The translations under genes and the position numbers were made by a program. This document shows, one piece after another, positions 5,622 to 11,577 of a DNA stretch of 11,577 bases. The first letter of the stretch is position 1. Every line of letters starts with the position of its first letter. Below the pieces are notes generated by a model. It saw only the letters and a program-made list of their open reading frames with translations. It had not been told where the DNA came from and did not search any database. The stretch spans positions 1-11,577 of the forward strand of contig CAZFJW010000041.1 in the NCBI GenBank assembly GCA_964519355.1, given 5' to 3'. The stretch comes from CAZBEA01 sp964519355. Lineage in GTDB: Bacteria > Patescibacteriota > Microgenomatia > Levybacterales > GWA1-39-11.

Positions 5622-7062
5622 AAACTCTTATACCTTCCATATGAAAACTTTCCTGATAGTCATCTAGCAAACCCATCTCTTTTGGAATTTCTGTGACTTC
5701 AACTATAACATCTGGTTTACTCTTTTCAAATAACGCTTTTGTTTCATCGTATGCACTTTTGTAAAAAAGCATATGATATGCAACAACATATTTCCCAAAA
5801 GGTGAACCTCCTAATAGAGCATATATTTCCCCTCCATCGCTCCAGACAAGTATATTTTTATCTTTCATAGTGCTCGAAATTATTCTCGCAATCTCATAAT
5901 TCCTTGGAGTATCTTTATCAAAAAATCTTTGATAAGAATCTATATTTTTATTCATAAATACGAACTGAAAATAATTACCATAGTACTCAAAAGTTCTATG
6001 ATAAAAAGTGAATGAAAGCCATATCAATATCGTACAAGTTACTGTAATTAAAGAAAGTATCAATCTTTTTTTACCTAAAGAATCAATGACACTTCCTACC
6101 AGCAAAGAAAATGGCGCAGCAAGTAAGAGTAGGTAGTGAAGAAAAAGACGCTGCGAGAAAAAAACATTAAAAAGGCTAAAACTTGCCCACAACAAAATGA
6201 ACATCGTTTCCTTTGATAACTTTTTCCTGTATAAAAATATGGCCCAAGTTAGTGCAAAAAGTAGAATAATTTTAATAATGAGCAAACTATTACTAAGTCC
6301 AGCCGTATTCTTTTCACTAATATATGAGATTGTTCCAACAAATACAGCGTTATAGAAATCTCCAAGAATCCCGAAAAATAAAAGAACACCTGCTGTCACG
6401 ACTCCTAAAAGGGTTAACACTCCCACCATATAAATCACACTCTTTTTGAATCTAAGAGAAGTGTGCACGCCTTTTCCCCATGCTTCATGAATACTTGCCC
6501 ATATTACCCAAACAATAAGGTCGAAAACAGCAACGAACTTAAGAAGGAGTGCTATAAAGAAAAATATTCCCGCCCATATTCCATCATTAATTTGTAGAGA
6601 ATTCTTTCGAAGTAAAATATAAAAACTTACAAGTATTGGCAGAATCATAAAATTTTCCGCATTTGCGATATTGCCCTCAATAAACGGGCTTCCCAAAAGG
6701 ATTGTGAAAAGAATTGTTGAAATTAATATGCTTTTTTGCCTGTTAAATAAAACTTTTGCAATTTTGTAAAAGAAGTATACTTCACCAATTCCAAACATAA
6801 TTGAAAGCAGTTTTATCCCGAAAAGATTTCCAGTCAAAAAATATAAAATGTATAAGAGTGGAGGCTTATTATCCCAAACCTGAGAGTAAAGCACCCTCCC
6901 ATTGTGCATGGCATTGGCAATAACTTCATAGATTCCTTCATCCGCATACCAGACAGGTTCAATGAGTGAAGGAAGCCGTAAAATGACAAAAAACACAATA
7001 ATATACCAAATGGAAAATGCAGAAAGTTCTTTAAGTGTTTTTTTTTGAAAAAGCTTTCTCAT
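5605..7062 (-). CDS. GT39/PMT-type polyprenyl-phosphate-sugar glycosyltransferase, membrane protein
   Basis: A 485-residue GT-C fold enzyme related to ArnT and protein O-mannosyltransferases, which take a sugar from a polyprenyl-phosphate donor on the outer membrane face. After the first helix (about 15-34) comes the catalytic-type loop with the Asp-Glu pair YADEGIYEVIANAMHNG (39-55; D41, E42) and the diagnostic QVWDNKPPLLYIL (61-73). About ten further helices follow to roughly residue 355, then a soluble C-terminal domain (about 365-485) with ILVWSDGGEIYALLGG and KPDVIVEVTEIP. The acceptor cannot be told from sequence. The ATG overlaps the TGA of the upstream GT2 gene in an ATGA junction, and AAGGTGA lies 10 bases upstream. 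Its 3' end overlaps the small membrane protein gene by 17 bases. Confidence 0.92.
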   Translation of the reverse strand: MRKLFQKKTLKELSAFSIWYIIVFFVILRLPSLIEPVWYADEGIYEVIANAMHNGRVLYSQVWDNKPPLLYILYFLTGNLFGIKLLSIMFGIGEVYFFYKIAKVLFNRQKSILISTILFTILLGSPFIEGNIANAENFMILPILVSFYILLRKNSLQINDGIWAGIFFFIALLLKFVAVFDLIVWVIWASIHEAWGKGVHTSLRFKKSVIYMVGVLTLLGVVTAGVLLFFGILGDFYNAVFVGTISYISEKNTAGLSNSLLIIKIILLFALTWAIFLYRKKLSKETMFILLWASFSLFNVFFSQRLFLHYLLLLAAPFSLLVGSVIDSLGKKRLILSLITVTCTILIWLSFTFYHRTFEYYGNYFQFVFMNKNIDSYQRFFDKDTPRNYEIARIISSTMKDKNILVWSDGGEIYALLGGSPFGKYVVAYHMLFYKSAYDETKALFEKSKPDVIVEVTEIPKEMGLLDDYQESFHMEGIRVYERQF

Positions 7063-8558
7063 ACTTTTTCAGTCACCTTATATTCTAGCCTTTTACCTAG
7101 AATGAGTTGAACATGAGTTATAAGTGCAGGAAGCGCTGAAAGGAAAAAACCCGCAATTGGCATAAGAACAAACTCCAGTGGAAAAAGAAATTGACGAATT
7201 TTCTTTGGCTTTTTATCTTTTTTACTTGGCTGAAGTGTGTAGTCAACATAGATCATTATCAGCAGTGAAATTAAACATAACGTTAAAATAAATGCAGAAA
7301 GTTTTGGAAGCATATACCCAAGAGACGTTTTTGTGAAATTTGGGTTAAGAAGAGCAACAAGATTAGCAGAAAGCGTAATAATAAGCCAGTTTACTGGCCA
7401 TAAAATATGATCTACCAACACTCCCCCAAGAAGCCGGGTTTTTTTTATGAATGGTACTCCACGTTCAGTAAGATACCACCGCATATACACTGCATCGTCA
7501 GCTACCCCCCAGGACCAACGCCGTTCCTGATGATATTTATTCATAAGACTCCCCATATAAGTTGATGCCTGTGCCGAGTCAATTGATGTTTTTAAAAATA
7601 TTGGCTCAACTCGTATGTCGCCTTTTTTCTTAAAAAATGTTTTGAAGAAAACCCGATAATCCTCTGGAATAACATCAGTGTCCCAGTATCCAACTTCTCG
7701 AAGCAATCTCAGAGATAACGTGTATGTTGAATTTGGAACAAGGCGGTGCTGCATAACAAGAAGGCCCGTTCTCCAAAGAGTTCCAAAAAAAGAAATCACT
7801 CGGATAAAAGATGGGACTTGCCAGAAATTATTGTGATAAACAGTTGCAGACTGCCAAAAAGTGAGATGAGGTTTTTCTGTAGTCAGAAAAGAGTGTGTAA
7901 GATTTGCAAAAAATTGCGGGTCATAGAGGCTATCAGCATCACAAGATGAAACTGTAAAGTAATTAATGTCATATTTTTCCTTATCAATAAGTGTCTTTAC
8001 CATTTCCTTAACAGCAAATGCCTGGTTTGAGGATTTCCCTTTAACCTCTCCTGGCAGATCAGGATGCAGCGTGTAATAAAATCCGCCAAATGTGTCTTTG
8101 TTCATTCCTACCAATTTCTCCCCTTTTTGAACAATTCCTTCTTCTCTTTTCTCAAGAGCCAAACATATAAAAATTCTTTCTCTTGGGAATGTCTGATTTC
8201 CAATTGCATCAATAGTCATTTGAATTTTTTCTGCTGTCTCTTTATACGAAGGAATAATCACAAGATGTCTTACTTCTTTGTAATGCGGAAGACTAACTAT
8301 CCTTTCTAGCCAATTCACTTTTTCTGCTTCACGAATGTTTTTCGAAGACTGATAGGAATTAATTGCAAGGGTAATTGACTTATAAAGCCAAATAACATCA
8401 AAAAAGATAATAAAGTAGGAAAGCTCTTGTGGAATAAGGTATGACCCCCAGAAAGGAAGACTTATTAAAAACATCGCTGCCAGCGGAGGCAACAACTCCA
8501 AAAGCCGAATCGATTTTCGGGGATATCGGGCAAAAAATGTATCAACTGCGTCTCTCAT
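7059..8558 (-). CDS. Membrane-embedded GT2-family glycosyltransferase with a QxxRW motif
   Basis: A 499-residue enzyme built like processive GT2 synthases: two N-terminal helices (about 24-42 and 47-68), a cytoplasmic GT-A domain (about 95-375), then helices at about 378-402, 416-438 and 459-486. Catalytic landmarks: VIIPSYKE (100-107) at the nucleotide-binding start, C-D207-A-D209 as the metal-binding DxD, PED (298-300) supplying the likely catalytic Asp, and QERRW (344-348), matching the QxxRW motif of cellulose and hyaluronan synthases. This suggests polymerisation and perhaps export of a beta-linked glycan, though non-processive relatives exist and substrate cannot be read. The start at 8558 overlaps the tatD 3' end by 17 bases; the 3' end overlaps the GT39-type gene by 4. 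A lysine-rich segment (446-453) separates the last helices. Confidence 0.9.
   Translation of the reverse strand: MRDAVDTFFARYPRKSIRLLELLPPLAAMFLISLPFWGSYLIPQELSYFIIFFDVIWLYKSITLAINSYQSSKNIREAEKVNWLERIVSLPHYKEVRHLVIIPSYKETAEKIQMTIDAIGNQTFPRERIFICLALEKREEGIVQKGEKLVGMNKDTFGGFYYTLHPDLPGEVKGKSSNQAFAVKEMVKTLIDKEKYDINYFTVSSCDADSLYDPQFFANLTHSFLTTEKPHLTFWQSATVYHNNFWQVPSFIRVISFFGTLWRTGLLVMQHRLVPNSTYTLSLRLLREVGYWDTDVIPEDYRVFFKTFFKKKGDIRVEPIFLKTSIDSAQASTYMGSLMNKYHQERRWSWGVADDAVYMRWYLTERGVPFIKKTRLLGGVLVDHILWPVNWLIITLSANLVALLNPNFTKTSLGYMLPKLSAFILTLCLISLLIMIYVDYTLQPSKKDKKPKKIRQFLFPLEFVLMPIAGFFLSALPALITHVQLILGKRLEYKVTEKV
7073..7079 (-). promoter_or_regulatory. Shine-Dalgarno site of the GT39-type gene
   Basis: The minus strand reads AAGGTGA, 10 bases before the ATG at 7062 and inside the end of the GT2 gene. 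With the ATGA overlap it supports re-initiation at this internal operon start, unlike the SD-free starts next to promoters. Confidence 0.6.
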
Positions 8559-9390
8559 CGTTTTCTTTTAATTTCTTCCCAAATACTTCACTAAAGTTAT
8601 CATGTATGATTTTATTGAAATTGGAAAGAGGTACTTTTTTTCTATTCGCTATGAATTCACTTACTATTATAACATTTTGAGGCTCATTCCTTGTACCTCG
8701 CTTTGGAACAGGACTCAAGAATGGACTATCAGTTTCAGTAAGTATTCTATCCATTGGTACATAATCAACCAGATCAACAAGTGATGTACTCTCTCTCGGA
8801 GGAATTCCTCCATATGTAATATTTCCATCAAACCCCACATAAAAACCCATATCAAGAACTTTCCGAGCAAATTCTATACTTCCAGAAAAACAATGAAACA
8901 TACCAGGTGCCTCCTGAAGCTCTTTTTTGTAATCACCTAAAATAGATAAGGTATCATCCCAAGCAAGACGCGTGTGAATTTGAAGCGGTAATCCTATTCT
9001 AATTGACAATTCAATTTGTTTGCGAAAAGCATCTTCCTGGAGCGCATTATCAACAATCCCATTAGATCTGTAATTCCAGTAATCCATTCCTATTTCCCCA
9101 ATTCCAATAACTTTAGGGTTTTGAGCAAGCTCTTTAAGTTTTTCCAGCCAATCACTTTGAATCTCACCCTCAAATTCACAATCTGCCTTGTCAGCATGAT
9201 GAGGATGAATTCCAACAATTGCATAAAGCTGGCTATATTTTTGTGCCAATTCAACAGCCTGACGACTCGAGGGGATTGACGTTCCGGTATTTACGATAAT
9301 CTCAACGCCAGCCTTAAGAGCACGACCAATCACCTCATCTATATCATTCTCAAATTTATGGAAATTTAAATGGCAATGTGTATCTATCAT
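8542..9390 (-). CDS. tatD: TatD-family metal-dependent hydrolase (putative DNase)
   Basis: A 282-residue TIM-barrel amidohydrolase-type protein of normal TatD length. Metal-ligand motifs are intact: THCHL (H5, H7), GEIGMDY (E99), QIHTR (H139), MFHCFSG (H166) and TETDSPFL (D221). Studied relatives are cytoplasmic 3'-5' exodeoxyribonucleases linked to DNA repair and turnover; many homologues remain uncharacterised. The residue stretch VGIHPHHADKAD (59-70) is also typical. It is the first gene of a six-gene run otherwise devoted to envelope glycans, and its last 17 bases overlap the GT2 gene, so it is probably read from the same promoter; the link is likely one of convenience. The ATG is 14 bases after a TATAAT box with no Shine-Dalgarno site. 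Confidence 0.93.
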   Translation of the reverse strand: MIDTHCHLNFHKFENDIDEVIGRALKAGVEIIVNTGTSIPSSRQAVELAQKYSQLYAIVGIHPHHADKADCEFEGEIQSDWLEKLKELAQNPKVIGIGEIGMDYWNYRSNGIVDNALQEDAFRKQIELSIRIGLPLQIHTRLAWDDTLSILGDYKKELQEAPGMFHCFSGSIEFARKVLDMGFYVGFDGNITYGGIPPRESTSLVDLVDYVPMDRILTETDSPFLSPVPKRGTRNEPQNVIIVSEFIANRKKVPLSNFNKIIHDNFSEVFGKKLKENDERRS

Positions 9391-9404
9391 TTTTGTCTAT
9401 CTTT

Positions 9405-9410
9405 ATTATA
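9405..9410 (-). promoter_or_regulatory. -10 box of the tatD/glycan operon
   Basis: The minus strand has a perfect TATAAT here, ending 14 bases before the tatD ATG. Transcription would begin near 9398, leaving a leader of about 8 bases without a Shine-Dalgarno site. No good -35 was found at normal spacing, so the promoter is supported by the -10 and position only. The same bases form the AT-rich core of the divergent + promoter. Confidence 0.5.
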
Positions 9411-9414
9411 AAAT
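9409..9414 (+). promoter_or_regulatory. Possible -10 box of the SemiSWEET gene
   Basis: TAAAAT (alternatively TATTAT at 9404-9409) lies 10 bases before the GTG start. The whole spacer to tatD is only 34 bases, so any promoter here gives an mRNA with at most a few leader bases. No convincing -35 is seen. Confidence 0.35.
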
Positions 9415-9424
9415 ATGAAACATT

Positions 9425-9679
9425 GTGAATATCGCAGACATTTTCGGATACATAGCAGCTGGAATTGGAATTTTTATGTTTCTTCCTCAGGCAATTCAGG
9501 TCTATAAAACAAAAAATACCAAAAGCATTTCGTTGGCAACATTTCTTCTTGTCGGCACTTCAAGTCTTTTTTGGCTCATGTATGGATTTTTAAAACTTGC
9601 TTATCCTGTTCTGCTTGTAAATATTGTTCTTATTACACTTACGTCATACATTGTTGTGATGAAGAAAAAACACGGATAA
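9425..9679 (+). CDS. SemiSWEET sugar transporter (MtN3/PQ-loop family)
   Basis: An 84-residue, three-helix half-transporter that works as a homodimer to move sugars across the cytoplasmic membrane by facilitated diffusion. Helix 1 (about 5-25) carries the PQ motif in FLPQAIQVYKTKNTKSISL (19-37), the classic PQ-loop turn and basic linker; helix 2 (about 38-57) has SSLFWLMYG; helix 3 (about 60-79) has N66, at the place of the conserved pocket asparagine. The start is GTG at 9425: an in-frame TGA lies 9 bases upstream and no in-frame ATG precedes the conserved region. No Shine-Dalgarno site. It diverges from tatD across 34 bases. In a reduced genome it may supply or release simple sugars, possibly host-derived; that is inference. 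Confidence 0.93.
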   Translation: MNIADIFGYIAAGIGIFMFLPQAIQVYKTKNTKSISLATFLLVGTSSLFWLMYGFLKLAYPVLLVNIVLITLTSYIVVMKKKHG

Positions 9680-9801
9680 TCTTCAGCATACATACGCATC
9701 TTTCCGTCAATTTAGTCAAAATCAAACTTCTACGAGAAGTGCACACTAGATTGTCAAGTACATTGTGCCCTCTCAACTTTAAATAATCTTAAAAAGTGTA
9801 A

Positions 9802-9807
9802 TATAAA
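9802..9807 (+). promoter_or_regulatory. -10 box of the 178-residue protein gene
   Basis: TATAAA lies 7 bases before the ATG at 9815 (TAATAT overlaps it at 9799-9804). Transcription would begin at or next to the start codon. The sequence 17 bases further up (TTAAAT, 9779-9784) is a poor -35. Upstream, 9680-9801 holds no gene that I can see, only a 6-bp hairpin at 9726-9740. Confidence 0.45.
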
Positions 9808-9814
9808 TACATCT

Positions 9815-10351
9815 ATGGCTGACGCAATAATAGATAAAACCATCGACAAGAATACTGAAGCAAATATTAACCGCGAACTTACAAATGAGGAAAAGGATCA
9901 ATTAGCAAATCAAGGTTCGCGTCTTTTTACTTTGTACCGCTGGCTCTGGGCAGTAATACCTTTTTTTATACTTGTCGATGCAATTTATTTGAAATTTCTA
10001 CTTCCTATAAATCAAAACTTTGCACTTACGATATTTATCGTCATCATCTGCATTGAGATAGCATCGATCATAGAAATTCTGAATCATAATAGGGTGTATT
10101 TAGATACCCGCTCACCAGTTTTTAAAGGTATCGGTGTTGTTTCAGATATTAAAACTGGAACAGCAAAGTTTATTTTTTCTCAATTGCGTGATGTTAGCAA
10201 ACCGAAAAGACTTTCATTTACTGTAAGTATTGACAAAAGACATATTGAAATCGATTTTGAAGATGCTATTGAGATAGTTAGGGGGGACAAAATAGAAGTA
10301 GAATTTAGCCCTCACACGAACCATGTATGGAGCTGGAAGAAAATAAATTAG
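9815..10351 (+). CDS. Two-helix membrane protein with a C-terminal beta-rich domain, unknown function
   Basis: A 178-residue protein that I do not recognise. A charged N-terminal segment (1-38, rich in D, K, E and N) precedes two helices (about 43-63 and 69-89) joined by a very short loop (PINQN), so both ends should be cytoplasmic. The C-terminal part (about 95-178) reads as a compact beta domain: SPVFKGIGVVSDIKTGTAKFIFSQ, then RLSFTVSIDKRHIEIDFEDAIEI, and GDKIEVEFSPHTNHVWSWKK. The GDKIEVEF segment resembles small beta-barrel folds but shows no catalytic motif. The ATG is 7 bases after TATAAA with no Shine-Dalgarno site, matching a leaderless start. It converges on the methyltransferase gene with a 46-base gap lacking a clear terminator. 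Confidence 0.82.
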   Translation: MADAIIDKTIDKNTEANINRELTNEEKDQLANQGSRLFTLYRWLWAVIPFFILVDAIYLKFLLPINQNFALTIFIVIICIEIASIIEILNHNRVYLDTRSPVFKGIGVVSDIKTGTAKFIFSQLRDVSKPKRLSFTVSIDKRHIEIDFEDAIEIVRGDKIEVEFSPHTNHVWSWKKIN

Positions 10352-10397
10352 AGTCCATACCACAACGCATCGTACTTATATCAACTGGTTCCCAGAC

Positions 10398-11149
10398 TTA
10401 AACATGTTCGGAATCCACTGTATAGCAGATACTCTCGGGGGTTTGTTCTCCTAATTTAAAAAGCAGCGAATAACGCAAGTCCGGCAAAGTGAGTCTTGGA
10501 CGATTCTTTACAAAAATACGGACAGAACTACTTTGCTCAAGACCCATCTCTCTTTTTATATAATCTTCCGAATACCCAAAACCTATACCATGGAAAAACC
10601 CCATTCCACCTTCTGACAATATGTTGTATGCCTGCTTAAAGGTGGCCAGCTCATCCGCGAAATACATCATTGAAAACACGCTTGTTACTACATCATATCC
10701 TTCTTGAGGCAACCCTGCCTTATCAAGTAAAGATATCAGTGCTTGCGCATCACCAATGGCTATCTTTATCCCTTTTCTTCAAGCGCACCATATTCGCCAT
10801 ATCGCGAAGCAGAAACACCATAAGCTTGCACGTCATCTCCAAACTTTTCCTTTAGGTCATTTAGAAATCTTCCCGCACCACATCCAATATCAAGAACTCT
10901 AACTTTTCCTCTTTTACCGATAAGTTCTTCTATCCATTCACTCATTCTTTTACCTTCGAATACACCAAATATAGAATCATACCCACTTTCTCTTCTCTGA
11001 GTAATACCTTCTGTTTTTATTTTTGTTACATTTGAATCCCATAATCCCCTTACTACTGTATAATCGGGTGGGGTTTCAATATGTACTGCTGCAGTTTTCT
11101 TGCGAAAATCAATAATTTCCCTCAATGAAGGTTCTCTCCGTTCCAACAT
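10398..11149 (-). pseudogene. Class I SAM-dependent methyltransferase, split by one frameshift
   Basis: Two reading frames together encode one methyltransferase of about 250 residues. The 5' part (11149 down to TAA at 10766-10768, 127 codons) has the SAM-binding motif I VRVLDIGCGAGRF (about 84-96) and the post-I strand VQAYGVSAS, then stops after ALEEKG. A -1 shift there continues as IKIAIGDAQALISLLDKAGLPQEG and YDVVTSVFSMMYF (motif II/IV region), NILSEGGMGFFHG (motif III-like) and on to TAA at 10398-10400. The join yields EEKGIKIAIGDAQ, exactly the expected strand and acidic turn, so the shift point is well placed. The shift occurs at AAAGGGA directly before the stop. Disabling mutation, assembly error and -1 frameshifting are all possible. 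Substrate unknown. G+C looks somewhat higher than in neighbours by eye, hinting at acquisition. Confidence 0.8.
10769..10775 (-). other. Slippery heptamer at the methyltransferase frameshift
   Basis: In the upstream frame the minus strand reads A AAG GGA followed at once by TAA, fitting the X XXY YYZ pattern for -1 slippage. Slipping gives AAA GGG ATA AAG and opens the downstream frame. The only hairpin noticed downstream (AGGCA-GGGT-TGCCT, 10707-10720) is about 48 bases away, too far for a typical stimulator. It may therefore simply mark an indel. Confidence 0.5.
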
Positions 11150-11157
11150 AACTTGAA

Positions 11158-11186
11158 ATTATATAACAAAATCAACTTAAAATCAA
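11158..11186 (-). promoter_or_regulatory. Promoter of the methyltransferase gene, predicted leaderless
   Basis: The minus strand has TTGATT (11186-11181), a 17-base spacer and a perfect TATAAT (11163-11158). Only 8 bases separate the -10 from the ATG at 11149, so transcription should start within a few bases of it. No Shine-Dalgarno site is present. Confidence 0.7.
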
Positions 11187-11215
11187 TAATATAGGATACT
11201 TTTGAGGGTTGAAGA

Positions 11216-11577
11216 CTAGTAGTCCATGCCACCCATGCCTGGCATTCCGCCTCCTGGCATCATAGGCTTGTCTTTTTCTGGAAGATCTGTAACAAGTGCC
11301 TCAGTAGTTAGGACCATCATTCCAACAGATGCTGCATTTATAACAGCACTTCTGGTTACTTTTGCAGGATCAATAACACCTGCTCCAAGCATTGATTCGA
11401 ATCCTAGTGTATTTGCATTAAACCCAAAATCTGACTTTTTAGGATCTTTTGATCCTTCTTCAACAGTTCTTAATACCCAGCCATCATCAGCACCTGCATT
11501 TTTTGCAATTCTTCGAAGAGGCGCTTCAAGTGCCTGGAAAATAATATCAACTCCAAGTTTTTCATCTTCAATCTTGA
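11216..11577 (-). CDS. groEL: Chaperonin GroEL, C-terminal part (gene runs off the window)
   Basis: The last 119 codons of the 60-kDa chaperonin; the gene continues beyond the window. The visible part begins KIEDEKLGVDIIFQALEAP and includes LRRIAKNAGADDGWVL, GFNANTLGFESMLGAGVIDPAKV and TRSAVINAASVGMMVLTTEALV, all standard for the equatorial domain, with the usual nucleotide-proximal GVIDP-K-T-R-A segment. It ends with the flexible Gly/Met tail MMPGGGMPGMGGMDY typical of group I chaperonins and a TAG stop. GroEL folds proteins with GroES in the cytoplasm using ATP. The 66 bases to the methyltransferase gene show no intrinsic terminator. Its promoter, where a CIRCE site might be expected, is outside the window. 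Confidence 0.98.
   Translation of the reverse strand, partial: KIEDEKLGVDIIFQALEAPLRRIAKNAGADDGWVLRTVEEGSKDPKKSDFGFNANTLGFESMLGAGVIDPAKVTRSAVINAASVGMMVLTTEALVTDLPEKDKPMMPGGGMPGMGGMDY

Noticed and set aside
9726..9740. Hairpin ACTTCT-ACG-AGAAGT after the SemiSWEET gene as a terminator
   Set aside because: Only 6 bp, weak in GC, and followed by GCACACTAG instead of a T run.
10380..10397. CTGG-TTC-CCAG hairpin between the converging 178-residue and methyltransferase genes
   Set aside because: A 4-bp stem without a T tract on either strand is too weak to call a terminator.

Overview
The window reads as a piece of an AT-rich (roughly one-third G+C by eye), gene-dense bacterial chromosome with very short intergenic gaps, many overlapping genes, the standard genetic code (TAA, TAG and TGA all end genes) and no rRNA, tRNA, CRISPR or transposon signature. 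The gene mix suggests an uncultivated small-genome bacterium of the Candidate Phyla Radiation (Patescibacteria), perhaps Microgenomates-like: a short ABC1 kinase, a SemiSWEET, PEGA/SH3 envelope proteins, an odd WecA/MraY-like transferase, and a small membrane protein with an LPP...PLL...SWGED pattern. This placement is inference from gene style; no marker gene with decisive taxonomic value is complete here.

Region 1 (about 25-1857, + strand): an ABC1/UbiB-family kinase-like protein sits between two small two-helix membrane proteins that share a YPWV start and look like diverged paralogues. The three genes are nearly contiguous and end in a symmetrical, bidirectional hairpin terminator that also serves the converging hsp20 gene. 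Region 2 (1908-3281): a divergent pair, hsp20 (-) and an anchored PEGA-PEGA-SH3 envelope protein (+). The 90-bp space between them holds a near-perfect CIRCE operator (16 of 18 consensus bases) over the hsp20 promoter, a perfect Shine-Dalgarno site for hsp20, and a + promoter whose position predicts a leaderless mRNA for the PEGA gene; the two -35 boxes overlap.

Region 3 (9390 down to 3268, - strand): a tightly packed six-gene run, tatD - GT2 glycosyltransferase - GT39-type glycosyltransferase - small membrane protein - WecA/MraY-like - UbiA-type (decaprenyl-phosphate phosphoribosyltransferase-like). Adjacent genes overlap by 4 to 17 bases or are 7 bases apart, so they are probably one operon. 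Apart from TatD, the set fits assembly of polyprenyl-linked sugars and their transfer or polymerisation at the cell surface. The WecA-like protein lacks two of the family's usual aspartates.

Region 4 (9425-11577): a SemiSWEET sugar transporter (GTG start) and an unrecognised two-helix membrane protein on +, then on - a class I SAM methyltransferase interrupted by one frameshift at an AAAGGGA heptamer, and the 3' end of groEL. Several promoter-proximal genes (PEGA protein, tatD, SemiSWEET, the 178-residue protein and the methyltransferase) have a -10 box only about 7-14 bases before the start codon and no Shine-Dalgarno site, pointing to common leaderless or near-leaderless transcription. hsp20 and groEL form the chaperone component; hsp20 at least appears HrcA-controlled. 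No stretch over 300 bases lacks a gene.
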